From NCBI RefSeq assembly GCF_021389975.1, contig NZ_CP089981.1:3125501-3189500 (forward strand): 64,000 nucleotides of DNA. The letters are read 5' to 3'. Positions 44,043 through 53,145 of the stretch are shown here, piece by piece. The notes under the pieces were generated by a model that did no database searches, was not told the origin of the DNA, and saw only the letters and a list, made by a program, of their open reading frames with translations. The first letter of the stretch is position 1; every line of letters begins with the position of its first letter. The stretch comes from Fulvivirga ulvae. GTDB lineage: Bacteria > Bacteroidota > Bacteroidia > Cytophagales > Cyclobacteriaceae. The position numbers and the translations under genes were made by a program.

Positions 44043-45275
44043 ATAGGAAACGACCTTTACCAAGTTACTTAGTGCCCGGTCGTGTTTTTTTACAAACGGG
44101 TTGCCAGAGTCCCATACGTAGCCGGCAAGTACGGAGCAGATCTGTTGCTTAATTTTTTCATTAGGGCTGTTACTGAAAAATATCTTTTGCAGGTCACCGG
44201 CATACCAGGCTTCAATAAAAGTTTTGAAGACATCAACACCACCCAGAATGTATTGAGCATAATCCTTTTCCCAGTTTATGGTTTTCCCGGCCAGTTGCTC
44301 AGAGATCAGCTCTGCCGCCAGAGCTGCCGATTCAGTTGCCAGTGTTACACCCGATGAGAAAATAGGATCAACAAAGCCGGAAGCATTGCCTGTTAATACA
44401 TAACCGTTACCATAAAGTTGTTTTACTGCCGATGCATAACCTGTAATGGTTCGGGGTTCAAATACCATTTCACAGTCAGTGAAGCGTTCTTTAAGTGCCG
44501 GGATCTCAGCTATCCATTTTCTCATCTGCTTTTCTTTTGAGCCCTCATACCGGTGAACGCCTTCAGGGGAACCTACAATACCTATCGATGAAGTGCCATC
44601 GGCAAAAGGAATTACCCAGCCCCATACATCATTGGTATAGACAATGATGATAATACGCATTCTTTCTTTGTCATCGGAAACCTCTTTCGGCTTTACGTGG
44701 CAGAAAAAAGAACTTCGCTCTGGCAGCCCGGAAGGCTGATCCAGATCTAATAGCCGTGGTAGCACCCTGCCATAACCACTGGAGTCCACAATGATCCGCG
44801 CCCGGATATCAGATGTGCAGCCTGCTTTTTCAACTGTAGTTACGGAAGATCCGTCCTGATTAAATCTGACAGCAGTCACTTCTGCTTCGTAATCAAGGCA
44901 GATGCCTCTTCTCATCACTTCTTCGGCTAGTATATGGTCAAACCGGTCACGTTTTACCTGCCACGTCCACGTCCAGCCATCTGAAAACTGGCTGGCAAAA
45001 TCAAAGTCGCAGATCTCATGCTTATCGGCAAATTTGGCTCCGTATTTTTTCTGAAAACCGGCCTGCTCAATAACATCTATAAAATCTGCTTTTTCAAAGT
45101 TGTGCATAGAACGTGGGAGCAGGCTTTCACCAATTACAAAACGAGGAAATTTCTGCTTTTCTACTATTTTCACATGGAGCCCTTTCTTTTGCAGGATAGC
45201 TGCAGCTACGGTACCTGAAGGCCCGGCCCCTATTACAAGCACATCTACTTTTTCCTCTGTTTCCAAATCATTCAT
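44040..45275 (-). CDS. Flavin-dependent halogenase-like oxidoreductase
   Basis: A FAD enzyme of 411 residues likely to act on a pigment intermediate. Motifs: the FAD dinucleotide fold VLVIGAGPSGTVAAAIL (about 11-27), ESLLPRSMHNF, and, in the middle, VWGWVIPFADG, matching the W-x-W-x-I-P motif typical of flavin-dependent halogenases; FVDPIFSSGVTLA resembles the F-x-x-P-x-x-S-x-G motif that couples flavin and chloride. Halogenase genes are known in flexirubin clusters, where pigments can be chlorinated. An ordinary monooxygenase of the geranylgeranyl-reductase type remains possible. It is divergent from the lyase gene, with a shared 160-nt control region. Confidence 0.8.
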   Translation of the reverse strand: MNDLETEEKVDVLVIGAGPSGTVAAAILQKKGLHVKIVEKQKFPRFVIGESLLPRSMHNFEKADFIDVIEQAGFQKKYGAKFADKHEICDFDFASQFSDGWTWTWQVKRDRFDHILAEEVMRRGICLDYEAEVTAVRFNQDGSSVTTVEKAGCTSDIRARIIVDSSGYGRVLPRLLDLDQPSGLPERSSFFCHVKPKEVSDDKERMRIIIIVYTNDVWGWVIPFADGTSSIGIVGSPEGVHRYEGSKEKQMRKWIAEIPALKERFTDCEMVFEPRTITGYASAVKQLYGNGYVLTGNASGFVDPIFSSGVTLATESAALAAELISEQLAGKTINWEKDYAQYILGGVDVFKTFIEAWYAGDLQKIFFSNSPNEKIKQQICSVLAGYVWDSGNPFVKKHDRALSNLVKVVSY

Positions 45276-45435
45276 ACCAGTAATACTTTAATCCTAAAGG
45301 CCTTGACCAATCATAAAAAACCAATATAAAACTTTGTTTAATAATAGCTTAATAATTTGTTTTGTGATTTCTTGCACAAAGAAAATATTAGTTTCTCAAT
45401 AAGTTTTAAAACTGTAAAAATTTAGTTTCAGAGTG

Positions 45436-46974
45436 ATGGTAAAAATAGGTTTGGGAGCATTAACGCTCGCTGATATAGAAAAAGCAGTTTTTAAAACGGA
45501 AAAAGTCGAACTGTCAGAGGAGGCACGAAACATTGTCAACGACAGCTACGCATTCCTTAGCGAATTTTCGAAAAACAAGGTGATTTATGGGATTAATACA
45601 GGTTTTGGTCCTATGGCGCAATACAAAATAAGCGAAGGGGAGCAAAAAGACCTTCAATTTAACCTTATTCGCAGTCATGCCTCCGGTTTAGGTGATATCC
45701 TTGATCCTGTTTATGTAAGGGCCTCAATGCTTGCCAGGCTCAACACCCTGTCCCTTGGGTATTCCGGAGTAAATATTTCGGCTACTCAAATACTGATAGA
45801 CTTATTGAACAACCATATTTCTCCTGTTATTTTTGAACATGGAGGCGTTGGGGCCAGCGGAGACCTTGTTCAACTGGCACACCTTGCCCTGGTCATGATA
45901 GGAGAAGGAGAGGTCGTATATAATAACCAGCGCAGATCCACTTCGGAGGTGTTTGACGAGCTTGGTATCACACCGATGAGTATTAAGCTCAGGGAAGGAC
46001 TGGCAGTGATGAATGGTACCAGTGTAATGACAGGTATAGGTATAATCAATGCCATCTATGCGCAGAGAGCTATTGAGTGGTCAGTGGGCATATCTGCCAT
46101 GATATGCGAAATGGTCGACTCTTACGATGATTATTTTTCGGCCGAACTGAACAATACAAAGAAGCATTCGGGGCAGCAACATATCGCCAGGCTGATGCGA
46201 GAAGGTATGGCTGATAGTAAATATATCAGAAAACGTGAAAAGCAACTTTATAATACGCACATTGAGGAAGAGATAATCAGTAACAAAGTTCAGGAGTACT
46301 ATTCATTGCGCTGTGTACCTCAGATATTAGGAGCTATCTACGAAACTATTATTGAGGCACAGAAGTTGTTGGTGGAAGAAATTAATTCAGCCAACGATAA
46401 CCCAATTGTGGATGCGAAAAGCGGCAATGTATTTCATGGTGGTAACTTTCATGGAGACTATGTGTCGTTTGAAATGGATAAACTGAAAATTGCCATAACC
46501 AAACTTTCTATGCTTGCCGAAAGACAATTGAATTTCCTGATGAATCCCCAGTTAAACGGCGTGCTTAGTCCGTTTGTGAATTTGGGCAAACTCGGTTTTA
46601 ATTTTGGGATGCAGGGAGTACAGTTTACAGCAACCTCCACAACAGCAGAAAACCAGATGCTATCTAACCCAATGTATGTACATAGTATACCCAACAATAA
46701 TGACAATCAGGATATTGTAAGCATGGGAGCAAATGCTGCCTTGTGTGCTAAAAAAGTCATTGAAAACACATTTGAGGTATTGGCCATTGAGGTTATATCC
46801 ATAGTGCAGGCCCTGGATTATTTGAAAAAGACTGGGGGATTGTCTATGCAAAGCAAGCAGATATATAGCGAGATAAGAGAGATAATACCTGAGTTTAGCG
46901 GTGATTATCCTATTTATAATGACCTGAGAAAAGTGAAAGAGTTTATGATGGAAAATTCTTTACTGAAGGTTTAA
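45436..46974 (+). CDS. Aromatic amino-acid ammonia-lyase, tyrosine type predicted
   Basis: It removes ammonia from an aromatic amino acid to give the cinnamate that starts the aryl polyene. The 512 residues contain the self-made MIO cofactor triad A140-S141-G142 in GGVGASGDLVQL, NTGFGPMAQY, EINSANDNPI, GGNFHGDYVS and QMLSNPMYVHSIPN. From memory it aligns closely with the Flavobacterium johnsoniae tyrosine ammonia-lyase across all these blocks, including IRSH before the selectivity loop, so tyrosine to 4-coumarate is likely. It heads the pigment operon. A GTG lies 3 nt upstream of the ATG chosen. Confidence 0.9.
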   Translation: MVKIGLGALTLADIEKAVFKTEKVELSEEARNIVNDSYAFLSEFSKNKVIYGINTGFGPMAQYKISEGEQKDLQFNLIRSHASGLGDILDPVYVRASMLARLNTLSLGYSGVNISATQILIDLLNNHISPVIFEHGGVGASGDLVQLAHLALVMIGEGEVVYNNQRRSTSEVFDELGITPMSIKLREGLAVMNGTSVMTGIGIINAIYAQRAIEWSVGISAMICEMVDSYDDYFSAELNNTKKHSGQQHIARLMREGMADSKYIRKREKQLYNTHIEEEIISNKVQEYYSLRCVPQILGAIYETIIEAQKLLVEEINSANDNPIVDAKSGNVFHGGNFHGDYVSFEMDKLKIAITKLSMLAERQLNFLMNPQLNGVLSPFVNLGKLGFNFGMQGVQFTATSTTAENQMLSNPMYVHSIPNNNDNQDIVSMGANAALCAKKVIENTFEVLAIEVISIVQALDYLKKTGGLSMQSKQIYSEIREIIPEFSGDYPIYNDLRKVKEFMMENSLLKV

Positions 46975-47051
46975 TTCATTATTGGAAGTGAAAAATTATA
47001 TGAATAAATTGCAAATCGTTTGAAAAAGACGATTTTGAATTAATCACGTCT

Positions 47052-47777
47052 ATGAAATATGCATTGGTTACGGGCGGCTCCCGTGGTATCGGCAAAGCAA
47101 TTTGCATTCAGTTGGCAGAGCAGGGGTATAACATTTTGATCAACTACGCCTCAAATAAAAAGGCGGCAGAACAAGTGAAAGCAGCAGTGGAAGAAGCAGG
47201 CAGAGTAGCTGAACTTATACCTTTTAATGTAGCGGATAGAAAAGAAACCAATGAAGTGCTGGGACAGTGGCAAAAGAACAACGCTGACAAAAAAATTGAA
47301 GTGCTGGTGAACAATGCCGGTATCAAGAAGGACAACCTTATGATCTGGATGAAGGATGAAGAGTGGGATGATGTGGTTGATACCAGTTTGGGAGGCTTTT
47401 ATAATGTTACCAAAAGTGTTTTACAGGAAATGGTTAAGACCAAAAATGGTAAGATTATCAATGTAGTGTCATTATCAGGTCTTAAAGGTTTACCCGGGCA
47501 GACAAACTATTCGGCAGCCAAGGCGGCGGTAATTGGAGCTACAAAGGCCCTGGCCCAGGAAGTTGCCAGAAGAAACATTACTGTTAATGCAGTAGCGCCG
47601 GGCTTTATTAAGACAGAAATGACTGAGGGTATTGACGAAAAGGAATATAAATCTATGATTCCTATGCGTCGGTTTGGAACAGCGGAGGAAGTAGCAAAAG
47701 TAGTAGGATTTTTAGCATCAGATGCCTCCTCATATATCACAGGAGAAACAATATCAATTAATGGAGGTCTGTATTAA
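47052..47777 (+). CDS. 3-oxoacyl-ACP reductase (FabG-like, SDR family)
   Basis: It would reduce the beta-keto group during polyene extension with NADPH. The 241 residues hold the Rossmann motif VTGGSRGIGKAI, VLVNNAGIKKD, the catalytic Ser in VVSLSGLKGLPG, Y-x3-K in NYSAAKAAV, and VNAVAPGFIKTEMTEG. Similar to FabG in length. It starts 77 nt after the lyase gene, at the head of the tightly packed part. Confidence 0.92.
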   Translation: MKYALVTGGSRGIGKAICIQLAEQGYNILINYASNKKAAEQVKAAVEEAGRVAELIPFNVADRKETNEVLGQWQKNNADKKIEVLVNNAGIKKDNLMIWMKDEEWDDVVDTSLGGFYNVTKSVLQEMVKTKNGKIINVVSLSGLKGLPGQTNYSAAKAAVIGATKALAQEVARRNITVNAVAPGFIKTEMTEGIDEKEYKSMIPMRRFGTAEEVAKVVGFLASDASSYITGETISINGGLY

Positions 47778-47792
47778 TCAGATTCAGTTTAA

Positions 47793-49013
47793 ATGAACAG
47801 GGTAGTTATTACCGGTATAGGTATTTATTCGTGTATAGGGAAAAATCTTGAAGAGGTTAGAGACTCTTTATATAAGGGCAAGTCCGGTATAGGAACAGAC
47901 CCCGAACGAAAAGATTTAGGGTTTAGGTCTTCTCTAACTGGTATCGTTGAACGACCAGTACTAAAGGAAATGCTCAACCGCAGACAGCGCATTGGCCTGG
48001 CTGAACAGGGTGAATATGCTTACATGTCAACCATAGAAGCAATGAAGCTGGCCAACATGGATGAGGAGTTTTTGGCTAATGAAAACGTTGGGATCATCTT
48101 CGGAAATGACAGTTCTGCCAAACCATGTATTGAGGCGGTAGACACGCTTCGGGTAAAAAAAGATACTACCTTAATTGGCAGTGGATCAATATTTCAGTCT
48201 ATGAATAGTACTGTAACTATGAATCTGGCCACCATTTTCAAATTAAAAGGAATAAACTTTACTGTAAGCGCAGCATGTGCAAGTGGCTCTCACTCCATAG
48301 GGCTGGGATATATGATGGTAAAAAGCGGTATGCAGGATAAAGTTATATGCGGAGGCGCCCAGGAAGTAAACTACCATTCTATGGGAAGTTTTGATGGTTT
48401 GGGCACTTTCTCAGTGCAAGAAACGGATCCTTCGGCATCTTCAAGGCCCTTTGATAAGAAAAGGGATGGGCTGGTGCCTAGCGGAGGGGCGGCAACCATA
48501 ATTATCGAAAGCCTGGAGTCAGCCAAAAAGAGAGGTGCAAAAATATTAGGAGAGATCATAGGATATGGCTTTTCCTCCAATGGAGATCATATTTCACATC
48601 CAAACGTAGAGGGTCCGGCGCGCTCACTGGAAATGGCTATGCAGCAGGCTAACATTAGGGCCGCTGATATTGCATACATAAATGCCCATGCTACATCTAC
48701 TCTGGCCGGTGATTTGAACGAGGGGAAAGCAATACTGCAGGTTTTTGGAGATAAGCAGCCTTACCTGAGCTCGACCAAGTCTATGACTGGCCATGAAATG
48801 TGGATGGCCGGAGCCAGTGAAGTGGTTTACTCGCTGCTTATGATGCAAAATGGTTTTATTGCTCCAAACATCAACCTTCACGATCCTGATGATGAACTAA
48901 AAGATTTAAACTTTGCTTTTGATGTTGTGGAAAAGGATTTTGATTTATTTTTGTCGAATTCTTTTGGATTTGGAGGCACAAATTCCAGCTTAATCATCAA
49001 AAAATTTGACTAA
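47793..49013 (+). CDS. Beta-ketoacyl-ACP synthase, KAS II-like (first of the cluster)
   Basis: A condensing enzyme of 406 residues. The triad is complete: C162 in VSAACASGSHS, His in INAHATSTLAGD, and His in STKSMTGHEMWMAGASE, plus GFGGTNSS at the end. The second motif has Ala-Thr-Ser-Thr-Leu instead of GTGT, and the third has HEMWMAG instead of HxLGAAG, a mark of the aryl-polyene type KS group. It would form C-C bonds with the aryl or polyene chain on ACP. The gap to the previous gene is 15 nt and to the ACP 17 nt. Confidence 0.9.
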   Translation: MNRVVITGIGIYSCIGKNLEEVRDSLYKGKSGIGTDPERKDLGFRSSLTGIVERPVLKEMLNRRQRIGLAEQGEYAYMSTIEAMKLANMDEEFLANENVGIIFGNDSSAKPCIEAVDTLRVKKDTTLIGSGSIFQSMNSTVTMNLATIFKLKGINFTVSAACASGSHSIGLGYMMVKSGMQDKVICGGAQEVNYHSMGSFDGLGTFSVQETDPSASSRPFDKKRDGLVPSGGAATIIIESLESAKKRGAKILGEIIGYGFSSNGDHISHPNVEGPARSLEMAMQQANIRAADIAYINAHATSTLAGDLNEGKAILQVFGDKQPYLSSTKSMTGHEMWMAGASEVVYSLLMMQNGFIAPNINLHDPDDELKDLNFAFDVVEKDFDLFLSNSFGFGGTNSSLIIKKFD

Positions 49014-49030
49014 ATATTTACGAAACGGCG

Positions 49031-49279
49031 ATGAATAGAGAAGAGATCATTGAGAAAATAAATGGATTCCTGGTGGATGAGTTTGAGGTTGAACCTGAAG
49101 TAATAGAACCTGAAGCTAATTTGAAAGAAACATTAGATCTGGATAGCCTTGACTATGTTGATCTTGTGGTGGAGATTGAAAGCAATTTTGGTTTTAAGGT
49201 AAATCCCGAGGACTTTGTAGGTATTAATACTTTTCAGGATTTCTACGAATACGTAATTCAGAAAGCCGAGGCTGCGTAA
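49031..49279 (+). CDS. Acyl carrier protein (first)
   Basis: An 82-residue carrier with the phosphopantetheine site Ser in LDSLDYVDLVVEIES (serine near residue 39). The third helix is seen in FVGINTFQDFYEYV. Its gene begins 17 nt after a KS gene and overlaps the next acyltransferase gene by one base, so it most likely carries the growing aryl polyene. Confidence 0.92.
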   Translation: MNREEIIEKINGFLVDEFEVEPEVIEPEANLKETLDLDSLDYVDLVVEIESNFGFKVNPEDFVGINTFQDFYEYVIQKAEAA

Positions 49280-50163
49280 TGGCGTCTTGGAAGGGCAAAA
49301 CGCGTGGTGGCCTTCTGGGTTATCAGATTTTCATTTATATTCTTAAAAAGTCAGGGGTAGGTGCCGCATATGTTCTTTTGAGAATAGTGGCATGTTACTA
49401 CGTGATGTTTGCTCCCAAATCAACGTCAGCTATCTATAGCTATTTCAGGCATATTGTGGGCTTCACCAGGTTGAAAGCCTGTCTGGCTGTTTACAAAAGT
49501 TACTACATTTTTGGACAGACCCTCATTGATAAAGTAGCCATTGGCTCAGGTAAATCAGGTGAATTTAATTATACTTTTGACGGTGTGGAGCACCTCGAAA
49601 CATTGAAGGAAACAGGAGGTGTAGTGATCAGTGCACACCTTGGAAACTGGGAGATCGCCGGCTTTTTGCTTGATAAAATAAAGCTTACAACCAATATTTT
49701 GATCTATGAAGCTGAACACGAAAAGATCAAAAAATATCTTGACCAGGTCATGAGAGACAGGAAAGTGAACATTATTGCCATAAAGAATGACCTGTCACAC
49801 ATTTTCAAGATTAATACGGCTTTGCGTAATAAAGAGGTTATTTGTATGCATGGAGATAGGTTTACCTCCGGGGCGCGAGTGGCTCAAAAGGTGTTTATGA
49901 ATAAAAGTGCTTTTTTCCCGCTTGGCCCGTTTACCATTGCGACCAAGCTTAAAGTGCCTTATTCATTTGCCTATGCCGTACGTGGTCAAGGTAAAACATA
50001 CCATCTTTCAGCTACTCCAATCCAAAGGGCAGAGTGCACGGCTGAGCAACTGCTCGATCAGTACGTGGAAAATCTGGAAGTAAAGCTAAGGCAGTCACCT
50101 TTACAGTGGTTTAATTACTATGACTTTTGGAGTGATGATGTAAAAGGTGCAGTGGTTGAATAA
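49279..50163 (+). CDS. LpxL/HtrB-like lipid acyltransferase
   Basis: A membrane-bound acyltransferase of 294 residues. The catalytic H-x4-E motif is H120-LGNW-E125 in VVISAHLGNWEIAGF, and EVICMHGDRFTSGA is the second typical block of lipid A late acyltransferases. In aryl-polyene loci this family transfers the finished aryl-polyene chain to a lipid acceptor; that role is inferred here. One membrane-associated helix is near the N-terminus. It overlaps the first ACP by one base. Confidence 0.85.
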   Translation: MASWKGKTRGGLLGYQIFIYILKKSGVGAAYVLLRIVACYYVMFAPKSTSAIYSYFRHIVGFTRLKACLAVYKSYYIFGQTLIDKVAIGSGKSGEFNYTFDGVEHLETLKETGGVVISAHLGNWEIAGFLLDKIKLTTNILIYEAEHEKIKKYLDQVMRDRKVNIIAIKNDLSHIFKINTALRNKEVICMHGDRFTSGARVAQKVFMNKSAFFPLGPFTIATKLKVPYSFAYAVRGQGKTYHLSATPIQRAECTAEQLLDQYVENLEVKLRQSPLQWFNYYDFWSDDVKGAVVE

Positions 50164-50221
50164 TAATCTCTAAATTGTAAGCCGTAGCTTGATAACTCTG
50201 CAAGCTGAAATTTTAAAAAAT

Positions 50222-50665
50222 ATGACAGCACTGGAAGAAGGAAACGAGCTTTTTAAATACATACCACAGCGTCCACCGTTTGTAATGGTATCTTCCCTTT
50301 ACAGCTATGATAAAAAATCGCTGGTGTCAGGATTGAAAGTTACAGAAGATAACTTATTAGTTAGCGAAGGCTGTTTGCAGGAAGGTGGACTTGTTGAAAA
50401 TATGGCGCAGACAGCGGCGTTGTTTGCAGGCATTCAGGCTCATTCATTACAAAAAATGGCCCCTGTGGGGTTTATAGCTTCGGTTAAAGGTCTCAAAATT
50501 TATAGATTACCAGCTATAGGAACCAATATCTGTACCTCGATAGAGATTGTGAACGAAGTAATGAATATGCAGATAGCCATGGCGCGGGTCTATGATAGAA
50601 ATGAAATTACCATAGCTGAATGCGAACTTAGAATTTTTATTAAACCCGAAGAAGACAAGAATTAA
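50222..50665 (+). CDS. Hotdog-fold 3-hydroxyacyl-ACP dehydratase-like (ApeP-type)
   Basis: It would remove water from the 3-hydroxyacyl intermediate. The 147 residues begin with LFKYIPQRPPFVMVSSLYSYD, the PQRPPFVM segment common in the dehydratases of aryl-polyene clusters, then VSEGCLQEGGLVENMAQTAALFAG with the catalytic-helix Glu. It lacks the classic HFPG motif; a similar gene with HFPG is at 57361. I take the ATG at 50222; a TTG at 50189 would give a poor N-terminal extension. Confidence 0.75.
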   Translation: MTALEEGNELFKYIPQRPPFVMVSSLYSYDKKSLVSGLKVTEDNLLVSEGCLQEGGLVENMAQTAALFAGIQAHSLQKMAPVGFIASVKGLKIYRLPAIGTNICTSIEIVNEVMNMQIAMARVYDRNEITIAECELRIFIKPEEDKN

Positions 50666-51090
50666 TGCTAAAAGATACAACCGAAATAAGAGTACGGTTT
50701 AATGAAATTGATAGTATGGGCATCCTGTGGCATGGTCATTATATTAAATATTTTGAAGACGGACGGGAAAGCTTTGGGAGAGCCTATAACCTCGGTTACC
50801 TGGATGTATATGAAGACCACGGCTTTTTAATACCGATTGTGAAAATAGATTGTAATTACAAGAGGCCCGTAAAATACAATGATCCTGTTATGCTTGAGAC
50901 TACTTTTGTAAACTCTCCCGCAGCGAAGATTATTTTTGAGTATAAACTTTACCATGCCGACAGCAAAGAAGTATATGCTACAGGTAGATCTGAGCAGGTT
51001 TTTTTAAATAAACAACATCAGTTGCAGTTAACGGTCCCGGATTTTTTTCAACACTGGAAAGAGCGCTGGGATGTGCTTAGCCTGAAGTAA
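50665..51090 (+). CDS. Acyl thioesterase (4-hydroxybenzoyl-CoA thioesterase-like hotdog)
   Basis: A 141-residue hotdog protein. VRFNEIDSMGILWHGHYIKYFEDGRE matches the YbgC/4HBT pattern, with the catalytic Asp in the N-E-I-D motif and the following G-x-x-W/H-x-x-Y. It would release or proofread acyl chains from ACP or CoA. It overlaps the upstream gene by one base, and the next KS follows after 2 nt, so it is certainly part of the operon. Confidence 0.85.
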   Translation: MLKDTTEIRVRFNEIDSMGILWHGHYIKYFEDGRESFGRAYNLGYLDVYEDHGFLIPIVKIDCNYKRPVKYNDPVMLETTFVNSPAAKIIFEYKLYHADSKEVYATGRSEQVFLNKQHQLQLTVPDFFQHWKERWDVLSLK

Positions 51091-51092
51091 TT

Positions 51093-52241
51093 ATGGAAGT
51101 TTATTCAGTCGCGGATAATATTGTCAGTCCCTTAGGCGCGGACACAGCTGCAAACTATAAGGCATGCAGAGGAGGTATTTCAGGTATTGCCAAGGTTGAC
51201 GACAGTACCTATTACCCTGAACCATTTTACGGTGCTGCCCTGAATGCAGATCAGAAGAAAACAATCCATATCTCCGAGGAAAGTGACTTTACCTTTCTGG
51301 AACAATTGTTTATCCACTCTATATCCGATGCACTCAGCCATACTCATGATCTCGACAAGAAACGAACACTGCTGGTAGTCTCTACCACAAAAGGGAATAT
51401 AGACCTGTTGTCAGATAACTATAAAGGACTGGTAGATAAAAAACGGTCAGAATTGATGACTATGGCCCGGACAATTGCTTCTCAATTTGAGCTGCCACAT
51501 TCACCCATTGTTGTTTCAAATGCATGTATTTCAGGATTGTCCGCCATTATTACTGCTAAAAAACTCATAGAGCTCGGGCAATATGATCACGCTATTGTAT
51601 CAGGTGGCGATATGCTTAGTGAATTTGTTGTGAGCGGTTTTCAATCCCTTAAAGCCATTAGTGACGAGCCTTGCAGACCATACGATACCCGGAGGAAAGG
51701 CATCTCGCTTGGAGAAGCTTGCGGAACTATGATTATAACGCGTGATGCTGAACTTGCTAAAGAGAAAAAACAGGTCAGCAGAATTTTATCAGGATCGCAA
51801 TCCAATGATGCCAACCATATTTCGGGACCTTCAAGAACCGGTGAAGGACTAAAATTAGCTGTACAACGTGCATTGAACCAGGCAGATATTACTGCACGAG
51901 ATATCGACTATATCAGTGCGCATGGTACTGCTACTGTATTTAATGACGAAATGGAAGCTATAGCGTTTGATGCGCTTGGCATGAGCAACATACCATTAAA
52001 TAGCTTAAAAGGCTACTTCGGACATACATTGGGAGCAGCCGGAGTAATTGAATCCATCATAGCTATTAAACAAATGAGAGAAAACGAACTGATTGCGTCA
52101 AAAGGATTTCAGGCAGCGGGAACCTCTAAAGATCTGAACGTAATTACTGAAATGAACGCAATTGGGGGATGTGAATACATCTTAAAAACCACGTCAGGTT
52201 TTGGAGGGTGCAATGCTGCGGTAGTATACAAAAGTATTTAA
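51093..52241 (+). CDS. Beta-ketoacyl-ACP synthase, second of the cluster
   Basis: A condensing enzyme of 382 residues. The active Cys is C145 in VSNACISGLSAII; the two His are in ISAHGTATVFNDE and GYFGHTLGAAGVIE. The C-terminal GFGGCNAAVVY ends the fold. The N-terminal VYSVADNIVSPLG is the usual first strand. This appears to be an active KS distinct in sequence from the first and third. Confidence 0.88.
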   Translation: MEVYSVADNIVSPLGADTAANYKACRGGISGIAKVDDSTYYPEPFYGAALNADQKKTIHISEESDFTFLEQLFIHSISDALSHTHDLDKKRTLLVVSTTKGNIDLLSDNYKGLVDKKRSELMTMARTIASQFELPHSPIVVSNACISGLSAIITAKKLIELGQYDHAIVSGGDMLSEFVVSGFQSLKAISDEPCRPYDTRRKGISLGEACGTMIITRDAELAKEKKQVSRILSGSQSNDANHISGPSRTGEGLKLAVQRALNQADITARDIDYISAHGTATVFNDEMEAIAFDALGMSNIPLNSLKGYFGHTLGAAGVIESIIAIKQMRENELIASKGFQAAGTSKDLNVITEMNAIGGCEYILKTTSGFGGCNAAVVYKSI

Positions 52242-52260
52242 AACAGTAACTAAAAGTCAG

Positions 52261-52881
52261 ATGAAACTTCAAATACAGGCTCATAGCATAATTACACCGG
52301 CTTCAGCTCAGGCCAATGGAGAGCTTGTTTTGAGTAATGACAGAAAACATCCTTTTAATCTTTTTGGTAAGGAACTGTACAGGTATCTTTCAATTCAATA
52401 TCCGAAATTCTTCAAAATGGATGAATTGTGCCAGCTTGCATTTTTGGGCACCGAGCTGCTAACCACGCATATCGAAAACTGGAACGGCGATAAGGTGGCC
52501 ATTGTTTTGGGAAATAGATCGGCTTCCCTCAGCTCTGATAAACGGCATTATCAATCTATTGCTGACAGGGACAACTATTTTCCCAGTCCGGCAGTGTTTG
52601 TCTATACACTTCCCAACATTATGCTTGGCGAAATGTGCATACGGTATAAGATTACAGGAGAGAATACATGCTTTATGATGGATCGGATGGATGCTGTTTT
52701 TTTGTATACCTATGTACGGCAACTGTTTGAAGAGGAGCAGTACCATTATTGCATTACAGGCTTTGTAAACTACTCGGATGATGCCTATGTTGGAGAATTA
52801 TATCTTGTGAGTAGCCAAAAGAATACAAATGCACCACTGTCCCGTGGCTTTGATAAAAATTTCAATCAAATTATATTCTAA
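52261..52881 (+). CDS. Half-length beta-ketoacyl synthase-like protein without catalytic residues
   Basis: Only 206 residues, equal to the N-terminal half of a KS. It has the opening strand (MKLQIQAHSIITPAS), the central LFGKELYRYLSIQYPKFFKMD, and FPSPAVFVYTLPNIMLGEMCIRYKITGEN, which matches the KS region before the nucleophile. At the nucleophile position it has no cysteine-glycine motif (it reads CFMMDRMDAV), and the second half with both His is missing. The gene is not truncated by a frameshift, ending cleanly 4 nt before an ACP gene. It may act as a structural partner of a KS. Confidence 0.72.
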   Translation: MKLQIQAHSIITPASAQANGELVLSNDRKHPFNLFGKELYRYLSIQYPKFFKMDELCQLAFLGTELLTTHIENWNGDKVAIVLGNRSASLSSDKRHYQSIADRDNYFPSPAVFVYTLPNIMLGEMCIRYKITGENTCFMMDRMDAVFLYTYVRQLFEEEQYHYCITGFVNYSDDAYVGELYLVSSQKNTNAPLSRGFDKNFNQIIF

Positions 52882-52885
52882 TTAA

Positions 52886-53140
52886 ATGGAAGAACTGAAA
52901 GAAAATCTAAAGACAGCTATAATAGAAGCTTTGAACCTGGAAGATGTGAATGTAGCAGACATTAATGACAATGAGCCGCTGTTTGGGGATGGTCTGGGAC
53001 TTGATTCTATTGATGCTCTAGAACTGATTGTGTTACTTGAAAAAAATTATGGCGTTAAAATAGAGAATCCGGAAGATGGCAGAGAGGTTTTTCAATCTAT
53101 CAATACCATAGCAGCTTATATAGAGAAAAATAAAAAATAA
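52886..53140 (+). CDS. Acyl carrier protein (second)
   Basis: An 84-residue carrier. The 4'-phosphopantetheine Ser lies in GDGLGLDSIDALELIVLLEK. It belongs to a different subtype from the first ACP (GLGLDSID instead of TLDLDSLDY). Having two ACPs in one locus fits separate carriers for different pathway branches. The next KS starts 5 nt later. Confidence 0.92.
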   Translation: MEELKENLKTAIIEALNLEDVNVADINDNEPLFGDGLGLDSIDALELIVLLEKNYGVKIENPEDGREVFQSINTIAAYIEKNKK

Positions 53141-53145
53141 ACAAA

